64,000 nucleotides of DNA from an uncultured Alistipes sp. GTDB lineage: Bacteria; Bacteroidota; Bacteroidia; Bacteroidales; Rikenellaceae. Under the pieces are notes generated by a model. It searched no databases. It was not told the DNA's origin and saw only the letters and a list, made by a program, of their open reading frames with translations. Location of the stretch: contig CANQGQ010000006.1 of NCBI GenBank assembly GCA_947623305.1, forward strand, positions 1-64,000. The letters are read 5' to 3'. The position numbers and the translations under genes are program-made. Positions 37,807-52,507 of the stretch are shown in pieces; the first letter of the stretch is position 1; every line of letters begins with the position of its first letter.

Positions 37807-38655
37807 CTATTTGATTACTTTCATCTTTTCCAGCCGGTCGTCCACATCCATCTTGTCGATGATGGTTTTCACGAGCCGATCCATCTCCGAACCCGCGGTG
37901 TAATCGGCCGGACAAACATGGTTCACGCGGTTGTCGTGGATCAGCGAAGCGAGTTCTTTTTGTCCGTTTTTCTGGTCGGGGTTGTAGACCGCAATGGAGT
38001 GGCCGCCGTAGTTCTTGACCAACCGCATGCACGGAATGTCGGTCGTTCCGTCGCCCACGTAGATCATGTGGCGGAACGGCACGGGGCGTTCGTCCTCGGG
38101 AATGTAGCGGTTCACCAATTTGGCGTCGAAGACCGATTCGACCCCCTTGTTGATTTTGAAGATGAATTGCGTCTTGTTGGTGTAGTTGACCGCTACGGCG
38201 GGCCAGTAGGCGATGCCGTCGATGTCGTAGAGGAACGAACAGGCGTAGATTTTGCGAAATTCGTGGGCGATGCAGGTGCCTTCGATGATCTCTTTCAGCC
38301 CCGACGAGTTGATGTAGTGCAGAATTCGGATATTGCGTTCGGCGCCGTAACGATTGATCCGGGAAAACCATTCGCGGACACCGGCGAAAAGCGTTACGCG
38401 ACGGCCCGAATCCTGAAACGCCTCGCGGCGCAGCGAGAGCCCTTTCGATCGGGCGGCCTGGATCATGCGGGCCATGTAGGTCAGCACCATGTCGGCATCC
38501 TGTTGTTCGGCGAGCGAGTTGGCCTCGCTCCAGAACTCTTTGTTGCTTTTGCCCACGGCCGGGATGAAGTCGTATTCCTGCATGTTGCCGGGTGCCAGCG
38601 TCCCGTCGAAGTCGTAGATCAAAGCGATCGTGAATCGGCAATCGGTGTTGTCCAT
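37807..38655 (-). CDS. HAD-superfamily hydrolase
   Basis: A 282-residue cytoplasmic phosphatase-like protein. HAD motif I is IYDFDGTLAPGN (nucleophile Asp near 15), a large alpha-helical cap follows (about 35-110), and motif IV is YVGDGTTDIPCM (about 193-204). The substrate cannot be inferred. It is the first gene of a two-gene unit with rdgB; a TATCTTCG -7 box with the flanks AATTCC and TA lies 21 bp upstream, the same module seen before pyrH. Confidence 0.87.
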   Translation of the reverse strand: MDNTDCRFTIALIYDFDGTLAPGNMQEYDFIPAVGKSNKEFWSEANSLAEQQDADMVLTYMARMIQAARSKGLSLRREAFQDSGRRVTLFAGVREWFSRINRYGAERNIRILHYINSSGLKEIIEGTCIAHEFRKIYACSFLYDIDGIAYWPAVAVNYTNKTQFIFKINKGVESVFDAKLVNRYIPEDERPVPFRHMIYVGDGTTDIPCMRLVKNYGGHSIAVYNPDQKNGQKELASLIHDNRVNHVCPADYTAGSEMDRLVKTIIDKMDVDDRLEKMKVIK

Positions 38656-38676
38656 AGTAGGAGAGGAAAATTTTTA

Positions 38677-38684
38677 CGAAGATA
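38677..38684 (-). promoter_or_regulatory. -7 box of the HAD-rdgB unit
   Basis: CGAAGATA on the plus strand reads TATCTTCG on the minus strand. The sequence around it (AATTCCTATCTTCGTA) is identical to that before pyrH (46803-46818). One mismatch to TAnnTTTG. Confidence 0.5.
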
Positions 38685-38913
38685 GGAATTTTTTTATTAA
38701 CTGGTACGGATCGGTCTGTTTGAGCGGGATTTTCAAAAAACGGAGGTCTGCCGGAGTGGCTGATGATGGAAATTTTTACGAAGGTCGACAAAAACGGAGT
38801 TGTGGTGTGGATATTGCTCCGAATCGTCGTAACTTTGTATCGGTTCGGCCGATCGGCAACGAAGATCGGATTTCGAGTCGTATGGATTCATTAAACCGCA
38901 AATTAATAAAAAA

Positions 38914-39444
38914 ATGGAATGGAAAGAATTGGTGGCTCGGCGCCGCAGCATTCGTAAATTCATCGACCGGCACGTCCCGCAGGCATCCGTCGAGCGGTTG
39001 CTCAACGTCGCTTTGGCGGCTCCATCGTCGCACAACAGTCGTTCGACCCGTTTGTTGGTGGTCGACGATCCGGCCGTCGTGGCGCGCATGGCCAAGATGC
39101 GCGACAGCGGTTCCGAATTTATGGCGCACGCACCGTTGGCCATCGTCGTCCTGGGCGACAAGTCGAAGACGGATTTATGGGAAGTCAATGCCGCCATCGC
39201 CGCGACAATGATTCAGTTGACGGCCGTCGATGAGGGTTTGGCTTCGTGTTGGGTGCAAATCGCCGGACGGCCGCGTGTCAAGGCCGAGCCCGACGGCGAA
39301 CGCGCTGTGGATTATCTGCGCACGTTCCTACCCATCCCCGACGGGTGCGAACCTTTGTGCGTCATCGCATTGGGTTATTCGGATTTCGAACCTGCGCCGC
39401 TGCCCGGATCCGACGACCGGGCCCGGATCATCTGGATGAAGTAG
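38914..39444 (+). CDS. Nitroreductase-family protein
   Basis: A 176-residue FMN-dependent oxidoreductase. It has the N-terminal FMN-phosphate motif ARRRSIRKF (8-16), APSSHNSRSTRLLVV, and the GLASCWVQIAGRP segment, with a C-terminal VIALGYSDFEP. Such enzymes reduce nitro groups, quinones or enones with NAD(P)H; the physiological substrate is not evident. A TAACTTTG -7 box lies at 38830-38837. It is convergent with polA, with 34 bp between. Confidence 0.9.
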   Translation: MEWKELVARRRSIRKFIDRHVPQASVERLLNVALAAPSSHNSRSTRLLVVDDPAVVARMAKMRDSGSEFMAHAPLAIVVLGDKSKTDLWEVNAAIAATMIQLTAVDEGLASCWVQIAGRPRVKAEPDGERAVDYLRTFLPIPDGCEPLCVIALGYSDFEPAPLPGSDDRARIIWMK

Positions 39445-39478
39445 CTGTCAATACGTTAAATAGCAACTCGTGTCCCGA

Positions 39479-42388
39479 TCAATGGGCTTCGAGCCAGTTG
39501 CGGCCGATGCCGTAATCCACCAAGAGACGAACGCGCAGTTTTGCAGCATGTTCCATCGCTTCGGTTACGATGCGGACGACCTGTTCCTGCTCGCTGCGGA
39601 GCATGTCGACGACCAATTCGTCGTGCACTTGGAGGATGACCTGCGAACGGATGCCCGCTTCGGCGAAACGCCGGTGCACGGCGATCATCGCGATCTTCAT
39701 GATGTCGGCTGCCGAGCCCTGGATCGGGGCGTTCACGGCATTGCGTTCGGCCAGACCGCGTGCTACGGCATTTTGCGACTTGATGTCGTTCAGATAACGA
39801 CGGCGGCCGAAAATCGTCGCCACATATCCGTCCGTGCGGGCCTGTTCGGCCACCCGCTCCATGTAGGCGCGCACCTTCGGATACGAGACGAAATAACCGT
39901 CGATGATCTCGCGGGCCTCTTTGCGCGGAATTTCCAGCCGCTGGCTCAAACCGAAGGGCGAAATGCCGTAAATGATGCCGAAATTGGCCGTTTTCGCACG
40001 GCGGCGTTCTTCGTGCGTTACCTCGTCGAGCCGCTTTCCGAAGAGGCGTGCGGCCGTCGCGGCATGGATGTCCTCGCCGTGTTCGAAGGCGGCGATGAGC
40101 GATTCATCCTCCGACAAATGGGCCATCAGCCGCAATTCCACTTGGCTGTAATCGGCCGAAAGCAGCAGATGATCGTCATCCGACGGAATGAAGGCTTCGC
40201 GGATGCGGCGGCCTAATTCGTCGCGTACGGGGATGTTTTGCAGATTGGGGTTGGTCGACGACAGCCGGCCGGTCGCCGTAACTGCCTGGTTGAACGAGGT
40301 ATGGATGCGTCCTGTCGTGCGGTTGACCAACTGCGGCAACGCCTCGACGTAGGTCGACAACAATTTTTTCACGCCGCGATACTCCAGAATTTTGTCGACG
40401 ATGCGATACTTGTGGGCGAAACTTTGGAGGTACTCCTCGTCCGTGCAAAATTGTTTCGTGCGGGTCATTTTGGGCTTCTCGGCGATGCGCATCTTGCTGA
40501 ACAGCACCTCGCCTAATTGCCGCGTGGAGTTGATGTTGAGGGTCGGTTCGCTCGCCTCCTCGCGCACTTCGGACTCTAATTCGGCCAACTTGCGATTGAG
40601 TTCTACGGCGTATTCATTCAGCGCGGCCGTGTCGATCCGGACGCCCGCCATCTCGATGTCGGCCAGCACCTCGATCATCGGTTCTTCGATTTCGCAGTAG
40701 AGTTTTTGCAGCCCGATTGCTTCCACCTGCGGCCACAACACCTGTTTCAGTTGCAGCGTGATGTCGGCATCCTCGGCAGCGTACTCCGTAACCCGTTCGA
40801 CGTTGACCATGTCCATCGTCAGCTGGCGGGGCCCCTTGCCGATGAGCGTCTCGATTTCGATAGGCCGATAGTCGAGGTAGCGTTCGGCCAGCGCGTTCAT
40901 GTTGTGGCGCGATTCGGGGTCGAGCAGATAGTGGAGAATCATCGTGTCGTACTTCAGCCCGCGTACGGCGACGCCGATGCGGCGCAGCACCATCAGATCG
41001 AACTTCACATTCTGGCCGATTTTGGCGATCGCCTCGTTTTCGAACAACGGGCGGATCAGGTCGGCATACGCCGCCGTGTTCGTTTCGTCGAAGGGAATGT
41101 ACCACGCCCGATGCGATTCGACGGCGAGCGAAAGCCCGACGATGCGGTCGTTGAAAACATCCAATCCCGTGGTCTCCGTATCGAAACAGAACTCCGGATA
41201 GGTCGCGACTTCGGCCAAGACCTTGCTCAGCTGGTCGGCACTGTCGACCAGCGTGTAGGTGTGCGGTGTGGTGAGGGCCGTGGCCGGTTCGTGGATTTCG
41301 TCCGGCTCGTCCGGTTCGGTTGCCGATGCCGCAGGAGCCGAAGTTGTAACCGGTTGTTGCTGGGCCGGTTGGGTTGGCTGGGACTCTGCGAATGTTTCGA
41401 ACAGGTTGCCCTGCCCTGCGAGAGCCGCGCGCTTCGAAGCGGCGGATTTTGCACGGGCCATCTCGGCGAGCTGGGTCTGGGCCTCCTGGTGCGGAACGTC
41501 GGAATCGGGCTCGAGCGGAGCCAGATTGGCGATGTCGTTCAGAAAGGCCTTGAAGTCCAGTTCGGCGAACAGGGCCCGCAGGGCGTCGATGTGCGGCTCG
41601 CAGAGGGTGAGCTCCTCGGCGCAGAACTCGATCGGAACGTCCAACCGGATGGTGGTCAGCGTCTTGGCCAATCGCAGTTTGTCGCCCCAGGCAGCGATTT
41701 TTTCGCCCTGCTTACCGGCGATTTTGTCGGCATTGGCGAGGATGTTCTCCACCGTTCCCCACTCCTGCACCAACTTGCAGGCGGTTTTTTCGCCGATGCC
41801 CGGCACACCCGGAATGTTGTCCGACGTATCGCCCCACAGGGCGAGGATGTCGCGCACCAGCACCGGATCGTCGATGCCGTACTTCTCGCGAATGGCCGCG
41901 CGGTCGACGATTTCGATGCGGCCGTCGTGTCCCTTCTGCTTGTAGATTTTGCAATGATCGCGCACCAACTGCCCATAGTCCTTGTCGGGCGTTACCATGA
42001 ATACCTCGTAACCGGCTTCGGCGCCCTTTTGCGAGAGCGTGCCGATAACGTCGTCCGCTTCGTAACCCTCGACCTCGAGAATCGGGATGCACATCGCTTC
42101 CAGCACCCGTTTGACGTAGGGAACCGAGATCAGAATATCTTCGGGCGTCTCGGTGCGGTTGGCTTTGTATTCGGGAAAGAGTTCGCGGCGGAAACTGCCG
42201 CCCTTGGGGTCGAACGCCACGCCCAACAGATCGGGCCGTTCGCGTTTCAGCATATCGCGCAGAAACTTGACGAATCCGAAAACGACCGAAGTGTTCATGC
42301 CCGTGCGGTTGCGCATGGGCCGCCCCATGAAGGCGTAGTAGTATTTGAAAATCAACGCATATGCGTCGACCAAAAAGAGCTTTTTCAT
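39479..42388 (-). CDS. polA: DNA polymerase I
   Basis: Repairs DNA and removes RNA primers. The 969-residue protein has all three domains: 5' nuclease (about 1-290, LFLVDAYALIFKYYYAF; EGYEADDVIGTLS; DTSDNIPGVPGIGEKTA), 3'-5' exonuclease (from about 390, CFDTETTGLDVFNDRIVGLS, with the catalytic Asp and Glu intact) and polymerase (LLSADYSQVELRLMAHLSEDE; RRRAKTANFGIIYGIS; ILQVHDELV). The linker at about 300-370 is rich in Gln, Pro, Ala and Thr. It lies 21 bp downstream of the EreA/ChaN-like gene on the same strand. Confidence 0.98.
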   Translation of the reverse strand: MKKLFLVDAYALIFKYYYAFMGRPMRNRTGMNTSVVFGFVKFLRDMLKRERPDLLGVAFDPKGGSFRRELFPEYKANRTETPEDILISVPYVKRVLEAMCIPILEVEGYEADDVIGTLSQKGAEAGYEVFMVTPDKDYGQLVRDHCKIYKQKGHDGRIEIVDRAAIREKYGIDDPVLVRDILALWGDTSDNIPGVPGIGEKTACKLVQEWGTVENILANADKIAGKQGEKIAAWGDKLRLAKTLTTIRLDVPIEFCAEELTLCEPHIDALRALFAELDFKAFLNDIANLAPLEPDSDVPHQEAQTQLAEMARAKSAASKRAALAGQGNLFETFAESQPTQPAQQQPVTTSAPAASATEPDEPDEIHEPATALTTPHTYTLVDSADQLSKVLAEVATYPEFCFDTETTGLDVFNDRIVGLSLAVESHRAWYIPFDETNTAAYADLIRPLFENEAIAKIGQNVKFDLMVLRRIGVAVRGLKYDTMILHYLLDPESRHNMNALAERYLDYRPIEIETLIGKGPRQLTMDMVNVERVTEYAAEDADITLQLKQVLWPQVEAIGLQKLYCEIEEPMIEVLADIEMAGVRIDTAALNEYAVELNRKLAELESEVREEASEPTLNINSTRQLGEVLFSKMRIAEKPKMTRTKQFCTDEEYLQSFAHKYRIVDKILEYRGVKKLLSTYVEALPQLVNRTTGRIHTSFNQAVTATGRLSSTNPNLQNIPVRDELGRRIREAFIPSDDDHLLLSADYSQVELRLMAHLSEDESLIAAFEHGEDIHAATAARLFGKRLDEVTHEERRRAKTANFGIIYGISPFGLSQRLEIPRKEAREIIDGYFVSYPKVRAYMERVAEQARTDGYVATIFGRRRYLNDIKSQNAVARGLAERNAVNAPIQGSAADIMKIAMIAVHRRFAEAGIRSQVILQVHDELVVDMLRSEQEQVVRIVTEAMEHAAKLRVRLLVDYGIGRNWLEAH

Positions 42389-42409
42389 AATTGAATGATT
42401 TGATTTCCC

Positions 42410-43621
42410 CTATTTTGTTATCCCTTTTCGGATTCCGGGTTTAAAATACATACCGATATACTTGTCGTTTTTTTTCAGGAAAACAGAGTCGACACCAAAA
42501 CTTCGGAGTGTCGTATAATAGTCTTTGATTTCCACAATCTCTTCCGGACTGTTGGCCGGCACTCCGTCCCATATCGCACCATCGCGCCAAGCTAATTCTT
42601 GTTCGAAATCGGAATCGCAGCGCTCGGGTATTCCGCATGCGAAGACCCACTCTTCGACGGGCTTGTAAAAGATGAAGCCATCGTATATTTCTTTGTATTT
42701 CTTTCGTCCTCTGAAATGTCTGGGATTCAAATCGAAACGATCCTCGCCGAACGGGGTCCCGGCCAAATCGAATCCGATGCTTTTGTTTCCGCACGCCGCG
42801 AACGCAGCGTCCCATTTCCCTTGTTGCGTCAATCCGTCGGGTTGCCTCTTCGTCCAGTTGAGCATCACATTGACGACCCGTCCGGGCAACAGTTCCTTGA
42901 TGATTTGTCCGGCATAGCGGCCGTTTCGCTTGCGAGGACCGATGGAATAGGAATGCGGAGCATTGAAAACGATCAGCGCCTTTTTTCGCGTGTCCGGACT
43001 TTCGAATATTTTATATAACTCTGTCAATGTATTGCTGGCCATGACCCAATCTTTCTGATCCCACATTTTCAGGAATGTCCGGAACCGTTCATGGGTCATT
43101 CCTGCTGACTGGCGCCATGAAAAGGGAACGTCCAATAACGAAACATGAATCTTTCGGTGTGCCGGAAGTTTCCTGTTGACCCGATAAATCGAATGCAGGT
43201 ATTGATAAAAATTGGTCTTTTCCCACAAAGGCGTATAGTCGATGTTCTTATAGGCATCCCATAATGCTGCGTCGAACTCCCCGAACGACGCATAGGAGGC
43301 ATTGACGATCCGATCGACCTCTTCGGTCATGTTATATACTCCGCTTTCAGTCATGACGTGTCCGACTTTTTCGATAAATCGCGGATCGGATACAATTTGT
43401 TCGATCAAATCGTATTGCGTGGTATCTCGGTGATCCCGTTCGCCGAGAATCACGATGTCGTATCGTTCGAATAGTTGCAGGACATAATCTGCCGCAGAGG
43501 TATGACAATTGTCGATAAACTCTACATATCTCTTTATTTTGGGTGAGACATGACTTTCTTGGCCTTGTGCAGGATAGATTAGAAATAAAAACAAGAAAAG
43601 AATAAAATGCCTCACGGTCAT
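42410..43621 (-). CDS. Exported EreA/ChaN-like protein of unknown function
   Basis: A 403-residue protein with a signal peptide (MTVRHFILFLFLFLIYPAQGQ). The motif VILGERDHRDTTQYDLIEQI followed by VGHVMTESGVYN recalls the GExxH core of the erythromycin-esterase/ChaN/TIKI superfamily, where Glu and His residues sit in the active or metal site. The rest (PLWEKTNFYQYLHSIYRVNRKL; RKKALIVFNAPHSY) fits the same fold. Its true substrate is unknown; the superfamily match is by motif only. polA follows directly. Confidence 0.6.
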   Translation of the reverse strand: MTVRHFILFLFLFLIYPAQGQESHVSPKIKRYVEFIDNCHTSAADYVLQLFERYDIVILGERDHRDTTQYDLIEQIVSDPRFIEKVGHVMTESGVYNMTEEVDRIVNASYASFGEFDAALWDAYKNIDYTPLWEKTNFYQYLHSIYRVNRKLPAHRKIHVSLLDVPFSWRQSAGMTHERFRTFLKMWDQKDWVMASNTLTELYKIFESPDTRKKALIVFNAPHSYSIGPRKRNGRYAGQIIKELLPGRVVNVMLNWTKRQPDGLTQQGKWDAAFAACGNKSIGFDLAGTPFGEDRFDLNPRHFRGRKKYKEIYDGFIFYKPVEEWVFACGIPERCDSDFEQELAWRDGAIWDGVPANSPEEIVEIKDYYTTLRSFGVDSVFLKKNDKYIGMYFKPGIRKGITK

Positions 43622-44025
43622 AGTGCTATTATTTTATGGTAACCATATACCATTTTACATCGAATCGGGTTGGCGAACGTTTTCGATAAGCCGAGGGCAG
43701 AGCCGAACTTGTTCGAGCTATGCCGAGGCGAGAAAAGGTGCATGAATATGAATGTATTCACATTACCGCCGGTCGTGCCGCTCGCGGCGAAGCCGCGTTT
43801 GCAGACTTGACCCACCCCCTAAACCCCCGCCTTGGCGGGGGCTTTTGTCGGAACCCGCAAGGTCTTACGGCTTTACATTGCCGTCGGTGTAAATTTTGTA
43901 TATAATCGCCTTTATTAATAGGGCCTGCTGCAGAGGAAGCCCGTTCAAAAGGCGCGGCAGCGAAGAAAGCCTTGTCAAGCGCCACAGCGACCTATCGCAT
44001 CACGAACCGTTTTCAAAAACGGCTT
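43622..44025. other. Intergenic region with dispersed repeat copy B
   Basis: No gene is seen. Repeat copy B covers about 43639-43911; the remaining part to the queD stop is a decayed repeat-like tail. Confidence 0.7.
43639..43911. repeat. Dispersed intergenic repeat, copy B
   Basis: It shares ordered blocks with copy A at 29175-29370, including CGCGGCGAAGCCGCGTTT, the hairpin CCCCCGCCTTGGCGGGGG and the end block CCGTCGGTGTAAATTTT...TAATCGCC. It carries an extra segment at about 43680-43750 (GCCGAGGGCAGAGCCGAACT... GCCGAGGCGAGAAAAGG) that copy A lacks. Confidence 0.8.
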
Positions 44026-44481
44026 TCAAAAGCGGTTGTCCTCCGCAACCCATTCGGCGAAGGAGGTGGCGGTTTCGTGCAGCCGGAGTGCGTGCAGCTC
44101 GACCCCTTGCGGCAGTCGCGCGCGGATGCGGTCTGCAAAATCCGCAAGCATGTTTTCGCAGGTCGGCCGATAGTCGACCTCGACGATGTTGCGAAACTGT
44201 TGCGCGAGCATCTTCCGCAGCGCTTCGGTCTCGCCGGAACGCTGGAGAATCAACGCATGATCGTATTGCGCGATGATTTCATCGCGGACGATGCCTTTCA
44301 ATACGCCGAAGTCCATCACCATCCCCTCTTTCGGGTCGCCGGCGGTCGCGAGCGGGGTGCCCTTCACCGTTACGAAAAGCCGGTAGGAGTGTCCGTGCAG
44401 CTCGCGGCAGGGGCCGTCGTATCCGTCGAGCGCATGGGCCGCCTCGAACGAAAACTCTTTGGTCAGTCGGATGATTGCCAT
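44026..44481 (-). CDS. queD: 6-carboxy-5,6,7,8-tetrahydropterin synthase
   Basis: Converts 7,8-dihydroneopterin triphosphate to 6-carboxytetrahydropterin for queuosine synthesis. The 151-residue protein has the zinc-binding histidines in FEAAHALDG and ELHGHSYRL and the catalytic Cys in GPCRELHGHS (near residue 25), the QueD pattern rather than plain PTPS. It lies 13 bp after nadA on the same strand. The remaining queuosine genes are not in this window. Confidence 0.9.
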   Translation of the reverse strand: MAIIRLTKEFSFEAAHALDGYDGPCRELHGHSYRLFVTVKGTPLATAGDPKEGMVMDFGVLKGIVRDEIIAQYDHALILQRSGETEALRKMLAQQFRNIVEVDYRPTCENMLADFADRIRARLPQGVELHALRLHETATSFAEWVAEDNRF

Positions 44482-44494
44482 GTCGTGCAGCGCG

Positions 44495-45445
44495 TTATTG
44501 GATGGCGATCATGTTGCGAATCGAACGTTCGGCCTGACGCCGCACCGTCTCGTCGAGTTCGATGGCGGGGCTTTCGCGCTCCAGCGTGGAGCAGATATTC
44601 TCCAGCGTTACCATCTTCATGTAGCGGCAGTCGTTGCATCCGCACGTCTCGTCGTCCGGCGGAGCCGGAATGAATGTTTTGTGCGGATAACGCTTGCGCA
44701 TCTCGGCCAGGATGCCCGATTCCGTTACGACGATGAATTCCGAGGCGTCGCTCTCTCCGCAATAGGTCAGCATCGCGCCCGTCGAACCGACGAAATCGGC
44801 CACCTCGACGATATAGGCCCGGCATTCGGGATGGGCGATGATTTTCGCTTGCGGATGTTCGCGTTTCAGGGCGAGCAGCTTTTCGAGCGAAAATTCCTCG
44901 TGCACGTGGCAGGCACCGTTCCAGATGATCATGTTCCGTCGTCCGGTGAGCTTCTGGATGTAGCTGCCGAGGTTGTGGTCGGGGGCGAAGATCAGCGGCT
45001 GCTCTTCGGGAATCGACTGCACGACCTTGAGTGCATTGGACGAAGTGCAGCAGATGTCGGTCAACGCCTTGACGCCGACCGTCGTATTGACGTACGACAC
45101 GACCTTGTGATCGGGATATTGCGCCTTGAAAGCGGCGAACTCCGCGGCGTCGCACGAATCGGCGAGCGAGCAGCCCGCCTCAGGACAGGGAATCAACACC
45201 TTTTTGTCGGGGCAGAGCACCTTGGCCGTCTCGGCCATGAAGTGTACGCCGGCGAAGAGGATGATGTCGGCCTCCACCGATTGGGCCTTGACCGCGAGCG
45301 CCAGCGAATCGCCCAGAAAATCGGCGACCGCCTGCACCTCCGGCCGCGTGTAGTAGTGGGCCAGAATGACGGCATTTTTCTCGCGTTTGAGCGTCTCGAT
45401 CCGCTCGCGCAGCGTAATGTTCGGTTCGGTCGATTGCATAGTCAA
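44495..45445 (-). CDS. nadA: Quinolinate synthase
   Basis: [4Fe-4S] enzyme that condenses iminoaspartate with dihydroxyacetone phosphate to quinolinate in NAD synthesis. The 316-residue protein has the HYYTRPEVQAVADFLGDSLAL segment and three well-placed cysteines, in the DICCTSSNA region, in the HPECRAYIVE region and in DETCGCNDCRYMKM, with GSTGAML between. It sits 49 bp after frr and 13 bp before queD. No nadB or nadC is adjacent. Confidence 0.95.
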   Translation of the reverse strand: MTMQSTEPNITLRERIETLKREKNAVILAHYYTRPEVQAVADFLGDSLALAVKAQSVEADIILFAGVHFMAETAKVLCPDKKVLIPCPEAGCSLADSCDAAEFAAFKAQYPDHKVVSYVNTTVGVKALTDICCTSSNALKVVQSIPEEQPLIFAPDHNLGSYIQKLTGRRNMIIWNGACHVHEEFSLEKLLALKREHPQAKIIAHPECRAYIVEVADFVGSTGAMLTYCGESDASEFIVVTESGILAEMRKRYPHKTFIPAPPDDETCGCNDCRYMKMVTLENICSTLERESPAIELDETVRRQAERSIRNMIAIQ

Positions 45446-45494
45446 CGGATTCGGTGTATACCCTCGTCGGTTCGTTCGCCGTTCGGGCGCAGCT

Positions 45495-46052
45495 TCAGAC
45501 GGTCATGATGTCTTTCTCTTTTTTGGCGACGGCTTCGTCCAGCTGTTTGGAAAATTTGTCTAACAGCTTTTGGACCTTCGTTTCACCTTCCTTCGATTCG
45601 TCTTCGGGCATACCTTCCTTCTGCGCCTTCTTGAACGCTTCGACCGCATCGCGGCGGGCATTCCGCAAGCTGATGCGGGCCGTTTCGGCTTCGGTGCGCA
45701 CCTGTTTGACCAACCCCTTGCGGCGTTCCTCGGTCAGCGGCGGAATGGTCAGCCGGATGTTTTCGCCGTTGTTCGAGGGGGTGAGGCCGATGTTCGAATC
45801 GAGGATGGCCTTTTCGATGACGCGCAGCATCTTCGTGTCCCACGGTTGGATCAGAATCGTGCGGGCGTCGGGTACCGTTACGCTCGCGGCGCCCGACACG
45901 GGTACCTGCGAACCGAAATAATCGACCATCACGCCGTTGAGCACGTTGGGCGATGCTTTGCCGGCGCGTACGTTCAGGAGTTCCTCTTCGAGGTGGTCGA
46001 TGGCCTTCTGCATGCGAGCGGAAGCATCGTTGAGAATCGTCGTGGTGTCCAT
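45495..46052 (-). CDS. frr: Ribosome recycling factor
   Basis: Splits post-termination ribosomes together with EF-G. The 185-residue protein shows the family sequence: ARMQKAIDHLEEELLNVRAGKASPNVLNGVMVDYFGSQVPV near the N-terminus, ILIQPWDTKMLRVIEKAIL, and a long C-terminal helix (RKGLVKQVRTEAETARISLRNARRDAVEAFKK). It is 19 bp downstream of pyrH, the conserved pyrH-frr pairing. Confidence 0.97.
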   Translation of the reverse strand: MDTTTILNDASARMQKAIDHLEEELLNVRAGKASPNVLNGVMVDYFGSQVPVSGAASVTVPDARTILIQPWDTKMLRVIEKAILDSNIGLTPSNNGENIRLTIPPLTEERRKGLVKQVRTEAETARISLRNARRDAVEAFKKAQKEGMPEDESKEGETKVQKLLDKFSKQLDEAVAKKEKDIMTV

Positions 46053-46071
46053 AGTGCGGTATGATTTGAGA

Positions 46072-46779
46072 TTACATTTTCACGAGCGTGCCGATCGGCT
46101 CTCCGGCAAGTACCTTGCCCAGATTGCCGCGGGTGTCCATGTCGAAGACGATGATCGGAAGCCGGTTTTCGCGGCACAGCGTGAAGGCCGTCAAGTCCAT
46201 CACCTTCAGCCGGCGATCGAGCACCTCCTCGCAGGTGATTTCGTCGAACTTCACCGCTGCGGGGTCTTTTTCGGGGTCGGCCGTGTAGATGCCGTCGACG
46301 CGCGTGCCTTTCAGCAACACGTCGGCCTCGATTTCGATGCCCCGCAACGCCGACGCCGAGTCGGTCGTGAAGTAGGGATTCGACGTGCCGCCGCCGATGA
46401 TGACCACGTAACCCTGTTCCAGATATTCCAGGGCGCGCGCTTTCGAATAGTATTCGCCGATAGGCTCCATCCGGATGGAGGTCAGCACTTTGGCCTTGAC
46501 GCCGTTGTCCTCCAACGCCGATTGCAGCGCCAGCGAATTGATGATGGTGGCGAGCATGCCCATCTGGTCGCCTTTCACGCGGTCGAAGCCCCGTTTGGCG
46601 CCCGTCAGCCCGCGGAAGATGTTTCCGCCGCCGATGACGATGCCGATCTGTACGCCGTCGGCCGCTGCATCGCGGATTTGTTCGGCATAGGATTGGAGCA
46701 CTTCGGGCGAGAGCCCGTATTTCTGTGGGCCCTGGAGCGACTCGCCGCTCAACTTCAACAGGATACGTCGGTATTTCAT
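46072..46779 (-). CDS. pyrH: UMP kinase
   Basis: Phosphorylates UMP to UDP; a hexameric amino-acid-kinase-fold enzyme, usually feedback-inhibited by UTP. The 235-residue protein begins RRILLKLSGESLQG, with GIVIGGGNIFRG, DQMGMLATIINSLALQ and a C-terminal IIVFDMDTRGNLGKVL. The frame is open to 46848, but the ATG at 46779 gives the standard start MKYRRILLKLSGE and lies after the promoter. It is first in a pyrH-frr-nadA-queD unit. Confidence 0.96.
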   Translation of the reverse strand: MKYRRILLKLSGESLQGPQKYGLSPEVLQSYAEQIRDAAADGVQIGIVIGGGNIFRGLTGAKRGFDRVKGDQMGMLATIINSLALQSALEDNGVKAKVLTSIRMEPIGEYYSKARALEYLEQGYVVIIGGGTSNPYFTTDSASALRGIEIEADVLLKGTRVDGIYTADPEKDPAAVKFDEITCEEVLDRRLKVMDLTAFTLCRENRLPIIVFDMDTRGNLGKVLAGEPIGTLVKM

Positions 46780-46804
46780 GCGTCGATGGTTTGATTCGAT
46801 GCTA

Positions 46805-46812
46805 CGAAGATA
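46805..46812 (-). promoter_or_regulatory. -7 box of the pyrH-frr unit
   Basis: CGAAGATA on the plus strand reads TATCTTCG on the minus strand, 25 bp before the pyrH ATG. The surrounding AATTCCTATCTTCGTA is identical to that before the HAD gene. Confidence 0.5.
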
Positions 46813-46907
46813 GGAATTTTTCGGCAGAAATCCGCTATCCGCAATCATAAATCGTTCTCTCTGATTTTACCGAAGATGCCCTGTTTCGGCAAAGGACAAA
46901 TAATCCA

Positions 46908-46932
46908 AGCGGCTTCCGCTGCGGAAGCCGCT
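46908..46932 (-). terminator. Perfect 12-bp hairpin downstream of the GH42 gene
   Basis: AGCGGCTTCCGC (46908-46919), one central base, then GCGGAAGCCGCT (46921-46932). It lies between the GH42 stop and pyrH, with a moderately T-rich sequence following on the minus strand. The 155-bp distance from the stop leaves its role uncertain. Confidence 0.5.
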
Positions 46933-47086
46933 CTATTGCCTTCGACGTATTCAGTTTGCCGCTGGAATTCGAAAACGCCGTCGCTCGCCATATCGAGAAC
47001 GCACCGCCTCGGAGGTCGGACCTCTTTCACACCACTCCAAGATCTTGCAACCACTTTTCGCTGTCCGACCATCCGTGCGATGCGTT

Positions 47087-52401
<5,315 letters not shown>

Positions 52402-52492
52402 TCAAAAACTATCGGTAATCTTTCAACGCGCGAAAGAGAGATTTGTGTTAGAACTTGCAAGGACTGCACAAGCCGAAATCCGAAAGAATCCC

Positions 52493-52500
52493 TATCTTTG
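52493..52500 (+). promoter_or_regulatory. -7 box of the metallophosphatase gene
   Basis: TATCTTTG ends only seven bases before the ATG at 52508, implying a leaderless or very short-leadered transcript. Confidence 0.55.
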
Positions 52501-52507
52501 CAGTTGT

